Assembly: GCA_019973155.2 (NCBI GenBank)
Contig: BPQB01000002.1
Location: forward strand, 682,001-746,000
DNA length: 64,000 nt
Source of the DNA: Phanerochaete sordida
Taxonomy: Eukaryota; Basidiomycota; Agaricomycetes; Polyporales; Phanerochaetaceae
Direction: 5' to 3'
Part shown: positions 48,959-61,200 of the stretch, one piece after another
How positions within the stretch are numbered: position 1 is the first letter of the stretch
How the letters are laid out: every line of letters starts with the position of its first letter
Notes under the pieces: generated by a model
Told to the model about the DNA's origin: nothing
What the model saw: only the letters and a program-made list of their open reading frames with translations
Database searches by the model: none
Made by a program: the position numbers and the translations under genes

Positions 48959-49907
48959 TCTTTGGGATGCTGGATAGCCCGGAGGCAGCAGCCCGCGGCG
49001 TAGTATATAACTACGAGGCGAGAACAAGAGCCCTTGTCGAGTAGACTCCACCTCAGGGCACGGGTGCAATAGGAAGGCATACCACTGAGTACCCGTGGCC
49101 AGCAGCGGCCCTGGAAGCACAGGCGAACTCCTGGGCGAGGAGTCTATGCGCGTCGCTGTGTGCGATTGGAAAGGCCTCGAGGAGTAGGGTTGTTCTCTGG
49201 AGCACAGCCTGAGCGTGTGAGCGCATGGAAGCCCGGTCTCCGGAAAGATCGATGTGGTACGCACCTTGTGCTTCATGGGCAAGATCGTCCACGGCGATCT
49301 TGATTGCGCGCAAGTCTTGCGGGTGGGATGCGGCGTGACGCCTCGGGCATAAGATGACATCTGTCCGATGTTGAAGGGAAGGCGGCCGCGTCCAGTGTGG
49401 CGATGCGCGGGATAATAAACTCAGAACTGCACTCTACAGCCTTTGTCCTGCGCGCACTGTGCGGCTGCCACACGCCGTAAATGCACGAATGACAAGGTCG
49501 TTCGGTTTACGATGAGCTACCGACTCACGTCGGCAGTGAGCGACCTGGCGCCACAAACGATGTGTTGTAATCCTAACGCGTTCGACCGATCATGAAACAC
49601 GGGGCTATCTAGCTAGTCGCCGTGTTGCAACATCCACATCCTCAGCGATGCGAGGCCCGATCGGATATCGTTTAGCTATACTGTAGCGGATACGTGTCGA
49701 GGTGACATCTGCCTCAGGTAAGAAGGCATGGCGCACCCGCTTGGCGTACGAGAGGTACTCGGAGCAACGCTGGAGGACCTGTCTGGTGCCCCGCCACGCT
49801 GACTGTGTAACTTGGAGTCGAGGGTACACCGCTTTCGTGATTATGTGGCATCCATGTCGCCCGCCGGGCATCGAGGTGCGAAGTGTACCACTGTATTCGC
49901 CTTTGCA

Positions 49908-50480
49908 GAACCTAATAATTTTGAGAAGCGCTCAAGAAGTCGACAAGGCGGTGAAAGACCCACGGTTTGAACTGGACGTAACGCGAAGATCCCGCCATGC
50001 AGAGCTCTGCGATGATCTTCAGGTGGGCGCAATGCTTCCCTGCAAAGGCAAACCCGAGAACCACGCATGCGATTGGTGCCGTCATCTGCCTCTTCGCGAC
50101 TTGTGTGCCGTATCGGAAGCCCGGCAGGCACCCGCGCCAGCACAGCAGCGCAGTACGCGACAAGGTTCCGCATACGCATCAGGTCAGTGTCTCCAAGTTT
50201 CAGTGCATCCAGCCACTAGCCCGTTTTCTAGAGAAAGGCGAGCTTCGCGTGAGAAACTCGAAGCATTACGGGGCAGTGAACGACTCACGTGCATAATTTC
50301 AGGCGTGGCATCTACATAGAGATCAAGTTAGCGATCCGAAAAACAGTACAATTGGCGCAGAATACGAACCTTGCGTATACGGGCAACTAGGGAGGCTCCT
50401 GGAGCACCACTACGGTACCAGGAAAGGGTCCAGCAAGCACGCGACAAAATGCAAGAAATATGACATCGTCGATTACTCCG
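49908..50480 (-). repeat. Decayed tandem duplicate segment, copy 1
   Basis: Matches 52217-52660 in several blocks: the region around gcgctcaagaagtcgac, the intron-like gtgagtcgtt...ctag, and ggtaccaggaaag. On the minus strand the exon-like part reads WLDALKLGDTDLMRMRNLVA followed by YCAAVLARVPAGLPIRHTS, with an in-frame stop just before WLDAL. Confidence 0.55.
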
Positions 50481-52216
50481 GAGGCCTAGGCCTGATACAG
50501 CTCCCATGAAGCATGCTCTGCACGGGGCAGTGAAAGACTACTCATCACTGTAGCGAAGCCTTGCTTAGTTGTAATGCATTGAGGGAAATGACGAAGCTCT
50601 GTACGACCTCTGCAGGCTGTATTGTCCCTGTGACTGTTAGTTCCGTTGCGAATGTCCCAGAAGCGCATCACAACCCCAGAAGTAGTGTCGCCTCCATGAT
50701 CAATATATACAATACCGTAAGGTCCACGAAAGGCAAGATTGCCTTATATGGTGAATTTCTGCTCTCTATAGGCTAAGAAGCATGCTTGAGCATCGACTAC
50801 TCGCAGTGTTTCAACCACGGATATGGCGAGCCTCAAGCAGGCGAACTGCTGGCCACTCTCGCAGCGTCGCTGTAGCTAGAGGAAGCTGTGCCGTAGGCAC
50901 GGGTATCCTGCTAGTACCATCCTAAAACCTAACATTTGTCAGAAATGCTACAGACATCACGCTGAACGTTGAACATACACAATCACAGCGCGCGGAGTCG
51001 ACTGCCTGGTCAGATGCTCGCGAGCGCCGGCTGAAGTTCTTGCATTTTTGAGGATATGCTTCACGTCCTCGGGATCCCCCCAAAAATCGACCACATAGGT
51101 CGCTTGCCAGGAAACGCTGCCTCACGCCCTGATCCGCCTGGGATCAAAAATCTACGATTTATCGGCGTCGTACCGCTCTTGAAACAGACTATGTGAATTT
51201 CCAAGGAAAACGCGCCCTCCAGATCCGCGGCTGCTCAAGCAATAACACAAGGCGTGCCACCTCCAACCTGAGATTTACATGAGCAGAACATCCGCGAAAG
51301 AACGCAGTGGTACGCACCCACTCCGTGATGACGGGGCGAGGCACCCTGGCCTTGGGCTTGCCGGCGACATGCTCGGCGGCGTGCCCGTCCTCTCGGCCCT
51401 CGGGGCCCTCACTGAGGTCCGTAGACAGAGGGTCCAGCTTGTCTGTAGTGCGCACGACGGGCAGCGCGGATGGTGCCATCGGCGGCGGCGAGCGGGGCTG
51501 GGGGTCGGATACGGGAGAGATGGTGCGGACCATGTCTGCGAGAGTCGCTGGTAATGTAGGCGTGAGCGGGTACGAGTACGATGGTACGATGGCGGACGCA
51601 CCTTTGGATGATGAGATCTAGGAAGGCTTGGGTAGAGGACTGTCTGCAAGGTACAGTGTCGAAGTCATGATATATAGCCCAGGCGACACAGTTTGTGACC
51701 GGGATACCGTGGCAGCAGCGATGTTGGGGCATCGCGCGACCATGTCCTGGACGCGACGAGGTGCTGTCAGCATCGTCCAAAGGTCTTGCACATACCCACA
51801 CCTGCCGCTTTGCTAACCATAGAGGACACGAGAACACAGAGTTGTCGGAGTTCGTTGATCTCCAGCAACAGTTTCTGCTCGAGTAGCATGATATCTTCGA
51901 AAAGACTCAGCAATCCGTGGGCTTTACGGGGAGGATTTAGCGTACCATATTTCTGCACACAACTACGCAGAGTCGACGCCCGCGTCAGCGCGATCCATCG
52001 ACAGCGACCGGGCCGACACCCATGCCACACATATTCTCGGCTCGCGCTGGCCCTGCAGATCTGCAACATTCGCCCACGGCCAAGGGCCAAGCGTGCGCAC
52101 TGGGGTCAAGCTCAGCGATATCCTGACGATCAGCCTCCCACGCGGTCCCTCGTAGAGGGACAGGCGGCACCTCCGCGTCACACCCCTACCCGACGCCGCA
52201 CCACTTCATCTTGCCG

Positions 52217-52660
52217 AAACCTAGAAATTATCTGAGGCGCTCAGAAGTCGACATGGCGGTGAACGACTCACGCTGCGAAGAGCTCTGGTGCTTCTCGTAA
52301 CGTTACCTGCGCCGGGCTGTGACTTAGACATGTGACGCGAGCTCCTCCGCCCGCACAGCAAGACGGCATGCCGCAAGGTCCCGCATACACCTCGGGGTGT
52401 TCAGCCCTCAGCTTCGATGCATCCAGCCGCCAGTCCGTTTCCTAGGAAAAGGCCGCCTTCGCATGAGAATTCCGAATGGACGAGGCAGTGAGCGACTCAC
52501 AGGCAGAGTTCCGAGCGCAGCATGCGCGCAGATAAAGTCGCAATCCCTCCGCCGAGCGCCGACCCCAAGCGCGGAGCGTCCCACGGTACCAAAGAAAAAC
52601 CCAGCCAGGGCGCGAGAAAATACAAGAAAATATAATATTGTCGATTAGTCCTCTAATATA
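52217..52660 (-). repeat. Decayed tandem duplicate segment, copy 2
   Basis: Counterpart of 49908-50480, about 2.2-2.3 kb away. The minus-strand frame reads ETDWRLDASKLRAEHPEVYA, matching WLDALKLGD... of copy 1, and keeps the intron-like gtgagtcgct...cctag boundary. It ends close to the 3' end of the transporter gene. Confidence 0.55.
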
Positions 52661-52713
52661 TGCACCGAGTCTCGAGGGGGAATGATAACATTTTTTCGAT
52701 CTGCACTGGGGGA

Positions 52714-54816
52714 TTACGCTGGCCTGCCAGCAGGCTCTGCGGCGCGCCGCCTGTCCAGCCCGGTGACGATCACGCCCGCTGTGGGGCACGTCAGTGTGCC
52801 AATGTGAGGGAAGGCGAGGGGCGCACGCACCGGTCATGAGCGACGAGAAGCCGAGCATCGCGGCGCACGCGGTGAGCACCTTGTCGCGCGCGGAGGAGAC
52901 GCCCGTGAGCAGCGACACGACGACGAAGACGTTGAGCGGGACGCGGAACAGCGACGACAGCTACGACCAACCACTCGTAAGGCGCGCGTTCAAAGCGGGA
53001 AGAGGCGCAGGCACGCACCGTCGCGCGGTGCTCGTTCGAGATGAGGCTCCCGCGGAGCATGCCCTGCACGGGGTAGTACATGCCGACACACGCCTCGAAC
53101 GCGCAGAACGCCCAGAAGCGCACGTGCTCGTCGTGGCGGCACGCGATCGTGACCGCGAACGCGAGCGCGGCGGCGGCGCACACGAGCGAGCTGAGCTTCG
53201 CGTGCAGCACGAGCGGCTCCTCCTGCGCGAGGCCCGCGGCGCCGCCGGCCTCGGAGCGCGAGAAGAGCGCGGTGACGGTCGTGTAGAGCAGCGAGCCGAG
53301 CATCATCGCGACCATGAAGCACGAGAAGATGTAGCCGAGCGGGAGCGCGTCGCGCGTGCCCGCCGCCTCCTGCAGCGACGGCACCCAGAGGAAGACGAAG
53401 AGGTACATCGAGCCCTCGAAGCACGTCTGCGTCAGCCCGATCACGAGCAGGTGCGGGTCTGGCGCGCGTCAGCGTGGGCGGCGTGCGCTAGACAGGGGGG
53501 AGGGCTCACCGCTGCGGACGATGTGCCACGCCTGCGCGAGGCGCTTCGCCTGGAAGATACTGCCTGCGCTCTCGCTCGTGGTGTCGGGGGCACCGTAGTT
53601 CTCGGTCCAGGCGCCCTGGATGGCGAGGTAGGCGAGCACCAGGAGGAGGCCGCTCGCGATGAACGGCGACGCGTAGGAGCCGGTCCAGCCGACGAGTTTG
53701 TTGCTGAAAACGCCTGCGCCCGTCGCGACAAAGCCGTTGAGGAGCGTCGCTCGTCCAAGGATTGACGAGAGGTCGCTCTGCGGGAGCATGAGGTTATTTG
53801 AGGACGAAATGAGCCAGGATTCGAAGGCGGAGTAGAGAATCGACGTCGAGATCCCGCCGAGGACGCGCCCGAAGAGGAGCACCGGGAGGATCGGGACCTG
53901 GATGAACAGACACGCCAGCGCGTACGTTACGCAAAAGACTTGGCAGAGTCGTTTTCGTCCACTAGAGAACCGGTGGGTCAGTAAAATTCGGGACTCGCAT
54001 CATTGGAAGTTATGCGCTGGCTCTGAGACGTCCGGCGATACAGAGGAACGTGGGTCAGCTGAAAGCAGCTTGGTAGCTGTAGGATCTAGCTCGGCCTAGC
54101 TCGGCGAGGCAAGCAAGGACGATATCTGCATTACGCAAAATATCCGGGGATATCTGATTGTCCCCCAGACAGCTGATACTGTCCGAAATGGGGCAGCCAT
54201 CGCGGGGACACGTCGCCGGTGCAGGTACACCCAGTGGGATGGAGGTCCAATGCCTGGACTCTCCAGCACGTTGGACGGCTTGTACGTAGAGACTCTTCCC
54301 ACTGAACGTCAAGTCTGGTGCAGCAGTGGGCGGTGGTGGCGGTGGCGTCCCGAAAGTGTGGGAGACACGCCTTTGGAAGCGCGAAAGACGCGATGTGCCG
54401 TGGCAGACATGGAAATGAGGACTCACTAGGTATCAGCCCATGCACCGACGAGGGGCGCAGTCAGTCCTGCAGTCATAAAGCCCGTCACAAAGAGGAGGGC
54501 GACAAGGCGTTCGGGGAACGCATATTGCTCTTGGTAGAGGGAGTAGACGTATGGACCTTGCAGCCAGTCGGCACCTGCACTGCAATGAGCGTCCAGCATC
54601 ACTCACGAAGACTGCGTCGTGCCCACCCATGACTATCCCGTATACGATGAGGTATGACCTGGCGAGCCTCCAGCGCGCACTGCTCGAGTTGTTGAGCAGG
54701 CTTTCGCGTTCGGCGGAGGCATTCTGGTTACGCTTGGCGAGGAGGTGGTCGACGAGGAGCCAGAGGGCGCATGCCGCGGCGAAGTAGACGAGCTGGAGCT
54801 CGTAGAAGGACAGCAT
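52714..54816 (-). CDS. MFSD5-like major facilitator transporter (molybdate-anion transporter type)
   Basis: Start at 54816 (MLSFYELQLVYFAAACALW). Characteristic segments are SYLIVYGIVMGADWLQGPYV, LYQEQYAFPERLVALLFVTG and GAWADTYGRKRLCQVFCVTY (the MFS loop 2-3 motif). Also present are LLFGRVLGGISTSILYSAFE then SWLISSSNNL, TCFEGSMYLFVFLWVPSLQ and ACVGMYYPVQGMLRGSLIS. It ends AAEPAGRPA at 52714. The family includes human MFSD5 and algal MOT2, implicated in molybdate uptake. Substrate here is inferred. One intron (53962-54426, 465 nt) is much longer than its neighbours. Divergent from the aldehyde dehydrogenase. Confidence 0.88.
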
Positions 54817-55209
54817 AAGGAGCGACTTGGTGGTCAGAAGAGAGATGCGGGGGCCTTCCTGCCTGGCAACCTGGCAGGATGTTTATAACGAGTGTCTGAC
54901 GTGCGGGGGTCAGGCGTCCCACCCTTCTCGGGCGCCTGCCTCAACACCCCGGGGACTGGCGGCTATCAGAAGCACACCCGATAGCCGCGGATAGCCGGCG
55001 GGAATTCCTCCGCGCCTAGATCCAGGGCGCGCGCTCGAGGGCGCATCAGCGCATCAAACCCGGATGCATTTACCTCGGGCGCCCGCCGCCTTCTCGCTCT
55101 CATCGCGCTTACCCGTCCCGCTCGGTCCCCCACGTTTTGCCCCAACGCCCGCGGCATATATAAAGCAGCGTGTAGCTTCGAGAGTTTACCTTCCTCCTCG
55201 TCTCCCGCC
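54817..55209. other. Divergent promoter region
   Basis: Spacer between the MFSD5-like gene and the aldehyde dehydrogenase gene, with a TATA box for the latter at 55157-55164. Confidence 0.5.
55157..55164 (+). promoter_or_regulatory. TATA box of the aldehyde dehydrogenase gene
   Basis: A tatataaa sequence 46 bp upstream of the ATG at 55210. Confidence 0.6.
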
Positions 55210-57659
55210 ATGCCGTCCCTCGTCTACACGAACGTCGACGACGTCCCCAAGGCGCGTCGCGGCCCTTGTGCGCACTGCACCAACATTGACCCCTCGCCCT
55301 CCAGATCCACGCCGAGCTCAAGCAGTCCTTCCAGACTGGCAAGACTCGCGACATTGCCTTCCGCAAGGAGCAGCTTGCGCAGCTCGCATGGCTTCTGAAG
55401 GACAACACCGAACGCTTCGCGGAGGCTCTGCAAGCAGACATGCACAGGCCCTCCATCGAGTCTGACTTGTACGTTCTGCACATGTTGGTATACGGTCCAC
55501 ACATTGAAACAGAGCCATAGACTCGACGTCGGTGCCAGCATCAGCGAGGCGGTCGACGCCTACAACAATGTAGCCAAGTGGGCCAAGACAGAGAAAGCGT
55601 GAGCACACCGCCCTTCACGAGACTGAAGACGACAGCTTGGAGGGCGCAGCGGGGTTCTCTCGCAGGTCCCAGCGATGCCACGGTCTGCCAACGATGTTCA
55701 ACATGAGCTGTCACGTTGGCATGGCTGCTGCCCGTGCCCGTGCTCGGTGGGAAACTGCGCTCGCCTCTCGCTTCAAGGACCCCTGTCACGTCCGGACGCC
55801 GTATACTGATGCCATTTCCAGTCGCTGGACGCTGAACTTCTTCACGATGCGCCCTGCCATACGCAAGGAGCCCAAGGGCATCGTGCTCATCATCGCGCCA
55901 TTTAACTTCCCCGTTCTGCTCCTCCTGGGCCACCTCGTGCGTGCCATCCCTCGTCCAGCACCATGTTTCAGGCACGCTCATGGTGTACCACTCCGACTCA
56001 CAGGCCAGCGCGCTCGCCGCCGGCAACACTGTCGTGCTGAAACCCTCAGAGCTTACGACTGCGACCAGCCAGCTTATCGCGGAGCTCGTACCAAAGTATC
56101 TCGACCCTGACGTCGTACGCGTCGTGAACGGGGATATACCTGTTGTGACCAAGGTACGAAACCCTTATGTCCTGCATGGCGTCGCACTTATACCTTTCAA
56201 GTTGCTCGAGCTGCCTTGGGACCACAGTGAGCTCCTCGTGTATCAAACCTACGCTGCGTGCTGACCCGCCACCCCTAGTTCTGTACACAGGTTAGTACTT
56301 CGCTCAGGCACAATATGTGGCATCAGACTCACTGTCTCCGCAGGTAACGCCCGTGTAGCAAAGATCGTGTGCGCCGCGGCGGCGAAGCATCTTACTCCAG
56401 TCACGACCGAGGTGCGCGCGGTCGTCCCGTACACTACCTGTCCTGACACCTGATACCCCCACTACTTTTTCAATGAAACAAGCTCGGAGGTGAGTGCACG
56501 CTTGCACCTGCGACGCACGCCAGCGGGCTGATCCCCGCCCGCAGGCAAGTCGCCCGTGATCATCGACCCGCGCTGCGACCTCAAGCTCGCTGCGCGGCGC
56601 ATCCTCTGGGGCAAGATGTCGAACGCAGGCCAGGTGTGCGTCGCGCCGGACTACGTGCTCGTCCCGCGCGAGGCACAAGACGCGCTCGTCGACGCGCTCG
56701 TCGAGACGTACGCCCCTCTCCAGCCCGCGTGGCGCTGACGCGTGCTGACGGCGCGCAGGTACAAGTCCTTCTACCCCGAAGACCCCGCCAAGTCCGAGTC
56801 CTTCTCGCGCATCGTCACGCAGGCACACACGACGCGCATCAAGCGCATCATCGACGGCACGCGCGGGAAGGTCGTCGTCGGGGGCGAGGTCGATGTCGAG
56901 GAGCGCTACGTCGCGCCCACCATCATCCGCGACGTGCCGCTCGACGACACCACCATGGAGGAGTAAGCCCCTGCCTCTTTGCCTCCAGGCCAGTTTCGCT
57001 GAGTGCATGCAGCGAGATCTTCGGCCCCGTGCTGCCCATCGTGCCCGTGGCGGACTTCGACGAGGCGATCGCCGTCATCAACGCGCAGTGAGTATATGCG
57101 CGCTGACCTGCTCTAACGCTTGCTGACAGCGCGCCAGCGAGCACCCGCTCTCGCTGTACGTCTTCACGCAGGACGCAGCGCTCAAGGAGAAGGTCTTCGC
57201 GCACACGCAGAGCGGCGGCGCGCTCGCGAACGAGGTGCTCGTGCACGTCGGCGCGACGGGCCTGCCCTTCGGCGGCATCGGGCCCAGCGGCTGTGCGTGC
57301 CCCTCCTTCCTTCCCCCGGACATCGCGCTGACACACCGCGCAGCGGGCTCGCTGACGGGCAAGCACGGCTTCGACACGTTCACGCACATGCGCGCGACGC
57401 TCGACAGCCCGTGGTACGTCGACCTCGTCATGAAGGGGCGCTACCCGCCGTACACCGTGCGTCCCCTCCCTCCCCCTATGTCACCTCCGCTGACGCGCCG
57501 CGCCAGCCCGAGAAGGTCGCGACGATCCGCAGCATGCTCAAGGTCAGCATGCCGCCGCGGCCGGGCGCTGCGCCGCCAAAGAGGTGGGCGCTCTGGCTCG
57601 TGCTCGCCTTGGGCGGCGCCCTCTCTGCGTTGCTCATCCGGCGTGTCGGCAGTGCGTAG
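55210..57659 (+). CDS. HFD1: Membrane-anchored fatty aldehyde dehydrogenase (ALDH3/Hfd1 type)
   Basis: NAD(P)-dependent oxidation of long-chain aldehydes at the ER or mitochondrial outer membrane. Start at 55210 ([14 protein letters not shown]), then [19 protein letters not shown]. Then [39 protein letters not shown] and [16 protein letters not shown]. The catalytic base motif TELGGKSPVI is assembled over three exons. The catalytic Cys is in [12 protein letters not shown]. Near the end are [15 protein letters not shown] and [10 protein letters not shown]. The C-terminal tail [20 protein letters not shown] is a membrane anchor ending RRVGSA at 57659. Two micro-exons are needed: 12 nt at 56279-56290 and 7 nt at 56483-56489. 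The first intron donor is either GC (aag|gcgcgt) or a weak GT. Confidence 0.9.
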
Positions 57660-58297
57660 GCGGGGCCGATGTGGCGACGCCTCTGTTTTGTGTTCGTGAT
57701 CTACTTACTGTTCCTTGTTTGCTTGTTGTACTGGATTGGCTGCCGTGCGCGGTGTCCCTGTTGAACGTTGATTCCCGGATTGTGCTGTTAGTTCGTTTTG
57801 TGTACTGTAGACATTATTCGTGTATCGGCTTGGGTCTTTGGCTGAGAAATAATCTGCGCTCGATTATCGCGCCCTCACCGGACCAAGGTGCTCGGACTAC
57901 AGGCTCAAGGCCCCCTTCACCTGGTTTTTATCACGCCACTCGCGGGTACGAAGCAAGAAAGTTATCCAAGAGTCCATAAGAAGTCGTTATTTGCAAGGTC
58001 ATATGTACGGTAATGCAGCACTAGATATATAACAATAATGCATGAAAACAATGCAGGGCTGGCTCCAGAAAGCGAAGATGGGTGGGCGGGCGGGCGGCAG
58101 CGTATAGGTATCAAAACAAGCTCGCGAAGGGGAGTCGGCAGGGTGAAATCCAGGTGTGGTAGGGAGCGGACGAATGGCAACAAGGGCACGGGCGGAGAGG
58201 AATAGGGAGCGAGCGTAGCGTACTATACGTAGGTGGCAGGAGTAGAAGAATTAGGTACAGTGTAGAACGAAACTCGGGTGGGGGCGGCGCACGCGGC
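57660..58297. other. Intergenic, convergent 3' flanks
   Basis: 3' regions of the aldehyde dehydrogenase (plus) and the large disordered protein (minus). No gene seen. Confidence 0.5.
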
Positions 58298-61200
58298 CTA
58301 GAGCGCCTCGCCGATCGGGCCGTACTCGCTGCTCGCGCTGTCCTGGCGGCCGAACGTCGCGAGGCTCGGCTCGCGCACGATGCGCAGCGGCGCGGGCGGC
58401 GCGAGGCTGCTCGGCGAGACGTCCGTCGGCGGCGCGGGGAAGTCGGAGAGCCCGGACATGCGCGACGTGTCCGTGTTCGAGGTCATGTAGCTCGAGCGCG
58501 TCACGGGGCTGAGCTGCGAGAGGAGCGTCGAGCGCGCGGACAGGAGCAGCCGCGGGTCAAGGAACTCGCTGTCGCGCCGCGTGTCGGAGCCGGCGTCGGC
58601 CTCGTCGGTGGGGGCGCTGTGCCCGATGAGGGAGACGTCGTGTGAGTGTCGCTGGGGCGTATATATTACGGGCGGCGTGGAGACTGCTTCTATCGAACCA
58701 ACGCGCAGCAGCTCTGCGACGCGACACGTTAGAGCGATGTAATCAACGATAATATGGCTGCGCTGCTCACCCTGAGGTCTATCTTCATTATGAAGAGGTG
58801 ACATCTCAAACACACTAGACGCGCGGGAAGACTCCACGTCTTCAGGGATATTCGTCGTCGGCGCAACGAACGACGTGTCAATCGGTAGCCGGACGGGAGA
58901 GTCATATCCACTCCTGTGGCTCGACGACGTGTTGAAGCGCGCTAGTACCATGTTGGGAGGCTCGTCGTGGAGGTCATCAGAACGGGGGCCTGTAAGTCCT
59001 CCGTGGCGCCGGCCCCACATCCTTGGCTCATCCGAAGAGACGTCTTCAGAGTCCTGCGATGTATACAGGTTGCGAAGATCCTCGAGGTCCTCGCTGAGCT
59101 GACGGGCCAGCGTCGACAGCCCGCTACGGGTGCTCCGGGACGAGACGTCGAACGGAATGCTGCCGCTGGGCCTCCGCGAGCCGACGCCCGGCCGATCCGC
59201 GGCGTGCGCCATGGACTCGGAGCTGTTGCTGTTCGAGGGTCGGTAGAACAGGTTCCGGAAGCGCTCGAGGTCGTCCGGAGTGTCGTCGAGCGGGCGCGGC
59301 GACAGCGGTGGCGACGAGTCGTGCGAGACCATGCCAGGCGATGAGCCCGACGAGTGCCCAAGCCTAGGGCCCAGCGAGCCGCGACCTGAGCCTGAACCGG
59401 AGCCGTCCGTCGCCATGCGGCGGAACGTAGGTGGGTTGACGTGCCCGATCGGCGAGGACGCGACGGTGTGGTTCGATTGCATCCCGCCCGAGTTCACAGT
59501 GTACGGCGACGGGCGGGTGTCGGTGGAGCGCACGTCGCCACGCGAGCCCGACGCGCCGTGGATGCGCACGATGTCTTCGACGGCGTCTGCCTCGGGTTCT
59601 GTGGTGCGATCGCGCCAGTCAACTTCACGCTCGTGCTCGCCGTAGTCGCTCGTACCGATTCCGCTATCGATGCTCGGCCGGCGCATCGTGCGCATGAGCA
59701 CGTCGCCGAAGACGAGCTCGCTCGTCCGCTTCGACTCTTCCGCATATGGATGTGCTGCTCCGCGAAGCTGTTGAAGGGACTGCTTTCCGGTGACCACTGT
59801 CGGAGGAGGTATCTCGGGGGAGTAGCGAATATCTTCGGGGTTGACCTCACGAACGTGACCCGGTGAGAGCTCCGCATACAACGTGTCATTCAATGGAATG
59901 CTCAGGTTTGGCGGCCTAGGTCGCGTGGGCGTCGCGTACGGATGTGCCTGGGCATATGGGTGCACCTGGACTGGTTGCCGATGCATATTAACGTGCGGCT
60001 CCTCGACAGCTCTATTGGCGCGGGTCGGGGAAGAAGGAGTGTATGATTCGGGGGATGTCGAAAGCACGGGATGCGGCGCATATCCAGAGCCTTGAGCATA
60101 CGGGTGCGCGGGAATGCGGATGGGCTCTCGGCCTCTGTACTGCCGGGAGCTGTCATCCGGTGGTAATATCGCGATGCCTACCTCGCCTGAGCCAGACATA
60201 CCAGACGGCGTGGGCGAACTGCTATTCGGATTCACCATCCCCGTTGGAGAGTTGGGGGCGATGACCAGCAGATGGTCACTACCTGGCGACCGCGCCTGTT
60301 CCGCGCGCATCTGGTCCTGTAACCTGATGTTCCGCGTCCCAGTGGTCTGGAAGCCGTTGTCCATGGTTCCCGGGTTCTCGTCTAGGGGTGTTACAAGGCC
60401 TTTTTCACCTGTGGGGCTCGTCAGACCGCAGAACGCGGCGGCACTGTTCGCAGTCGACACCACGATCTTGAACGCCGACTTGCCGAACGAGTGGTTGCGC
60501 GAATGCCCGTTCGAGCTGCCGCCTCCTGCCGCAGATGGCACCTCGTCCGAGCGGGCGGTGGACACGGTGTTGCCAACAGAGTTAGAGTGCGCGTGGGAAC
60601 GCATGGTACGGGAACCTGTACCAGACCGTGAAAACGGCCGAGAGGCCATGGACTGGAACGTGCCATGCGCGGTGGCAGATTGCGTCTGCGACTGTGAATG
60701 TGTGTGGTGGCTGGCCTTTGACCCCGAAGCGCTGCGAACGTGGATCGTAGGCGGCCGCGTTTGGTTGCCTAGCAATGTTTTCTCCGCGAGCGCCTCGAAG
60801 GCTTTGCGCTCGCCGGACCTGCTACGCGGGCGGGGTCTGTTGCGAGGTGCGCCGATGGACTTTGACCGTGCGCGCGAGACGTTGTTGGCGCGCCTGTCGA
60901 GGTAGGACTTGCCCGCTGACGCCTGCCATACCTTCCGCTCCTCCTCGAGCTGCCGACCTTCTTCCAGTACTCTACGGGCTGCATTAGTCAAGAATAACAC
61001 GCTGTCATGTTTGACGCACTTCGCGAGCGACGGCACCGGGCTAGGAAGCGCAAGGTCATCCCATGCCCAGCTCTTCGGCCGCGGAGGCCTAAGGTTCCTG
61101 CTCGTACTCGCCTCCGCCGGAGGCGGCGTTGGCGCCGGTTCCTGCTTCGGTGGCGGCGGGGACGCGCCTACTCGGCTCATTGACCTCGCCCGCGTCATCG

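Larger units (their letters stand above)
48959..52713. other. Gene-poor region with decayed duplicated segments
   Basis: About 3.75 kb. Protein-like open stretches on the minus strand include 49380-49053 (IKIAVDDLAHEAQ, TTLLLEAFPIAHSDAHRLLA), 49871-49605 (RYSIAKRYPIGPRIAEDVDV) and 51960-51767 (LFEDIMLLEQKLLLEINEL). I cannot join them into a gene or name a family. They may be exons of one or more decayed genes. The tandem duplicate segments are listed separately. Confidence 0.4.

Noticed and set aside
52794..53765. Plus-strand open frame of 323 codons
   Set aside because: It lies antisense to the exons of the MFSD5-like transporter and is a codon-bias shadow of GC-rich coding sequence.
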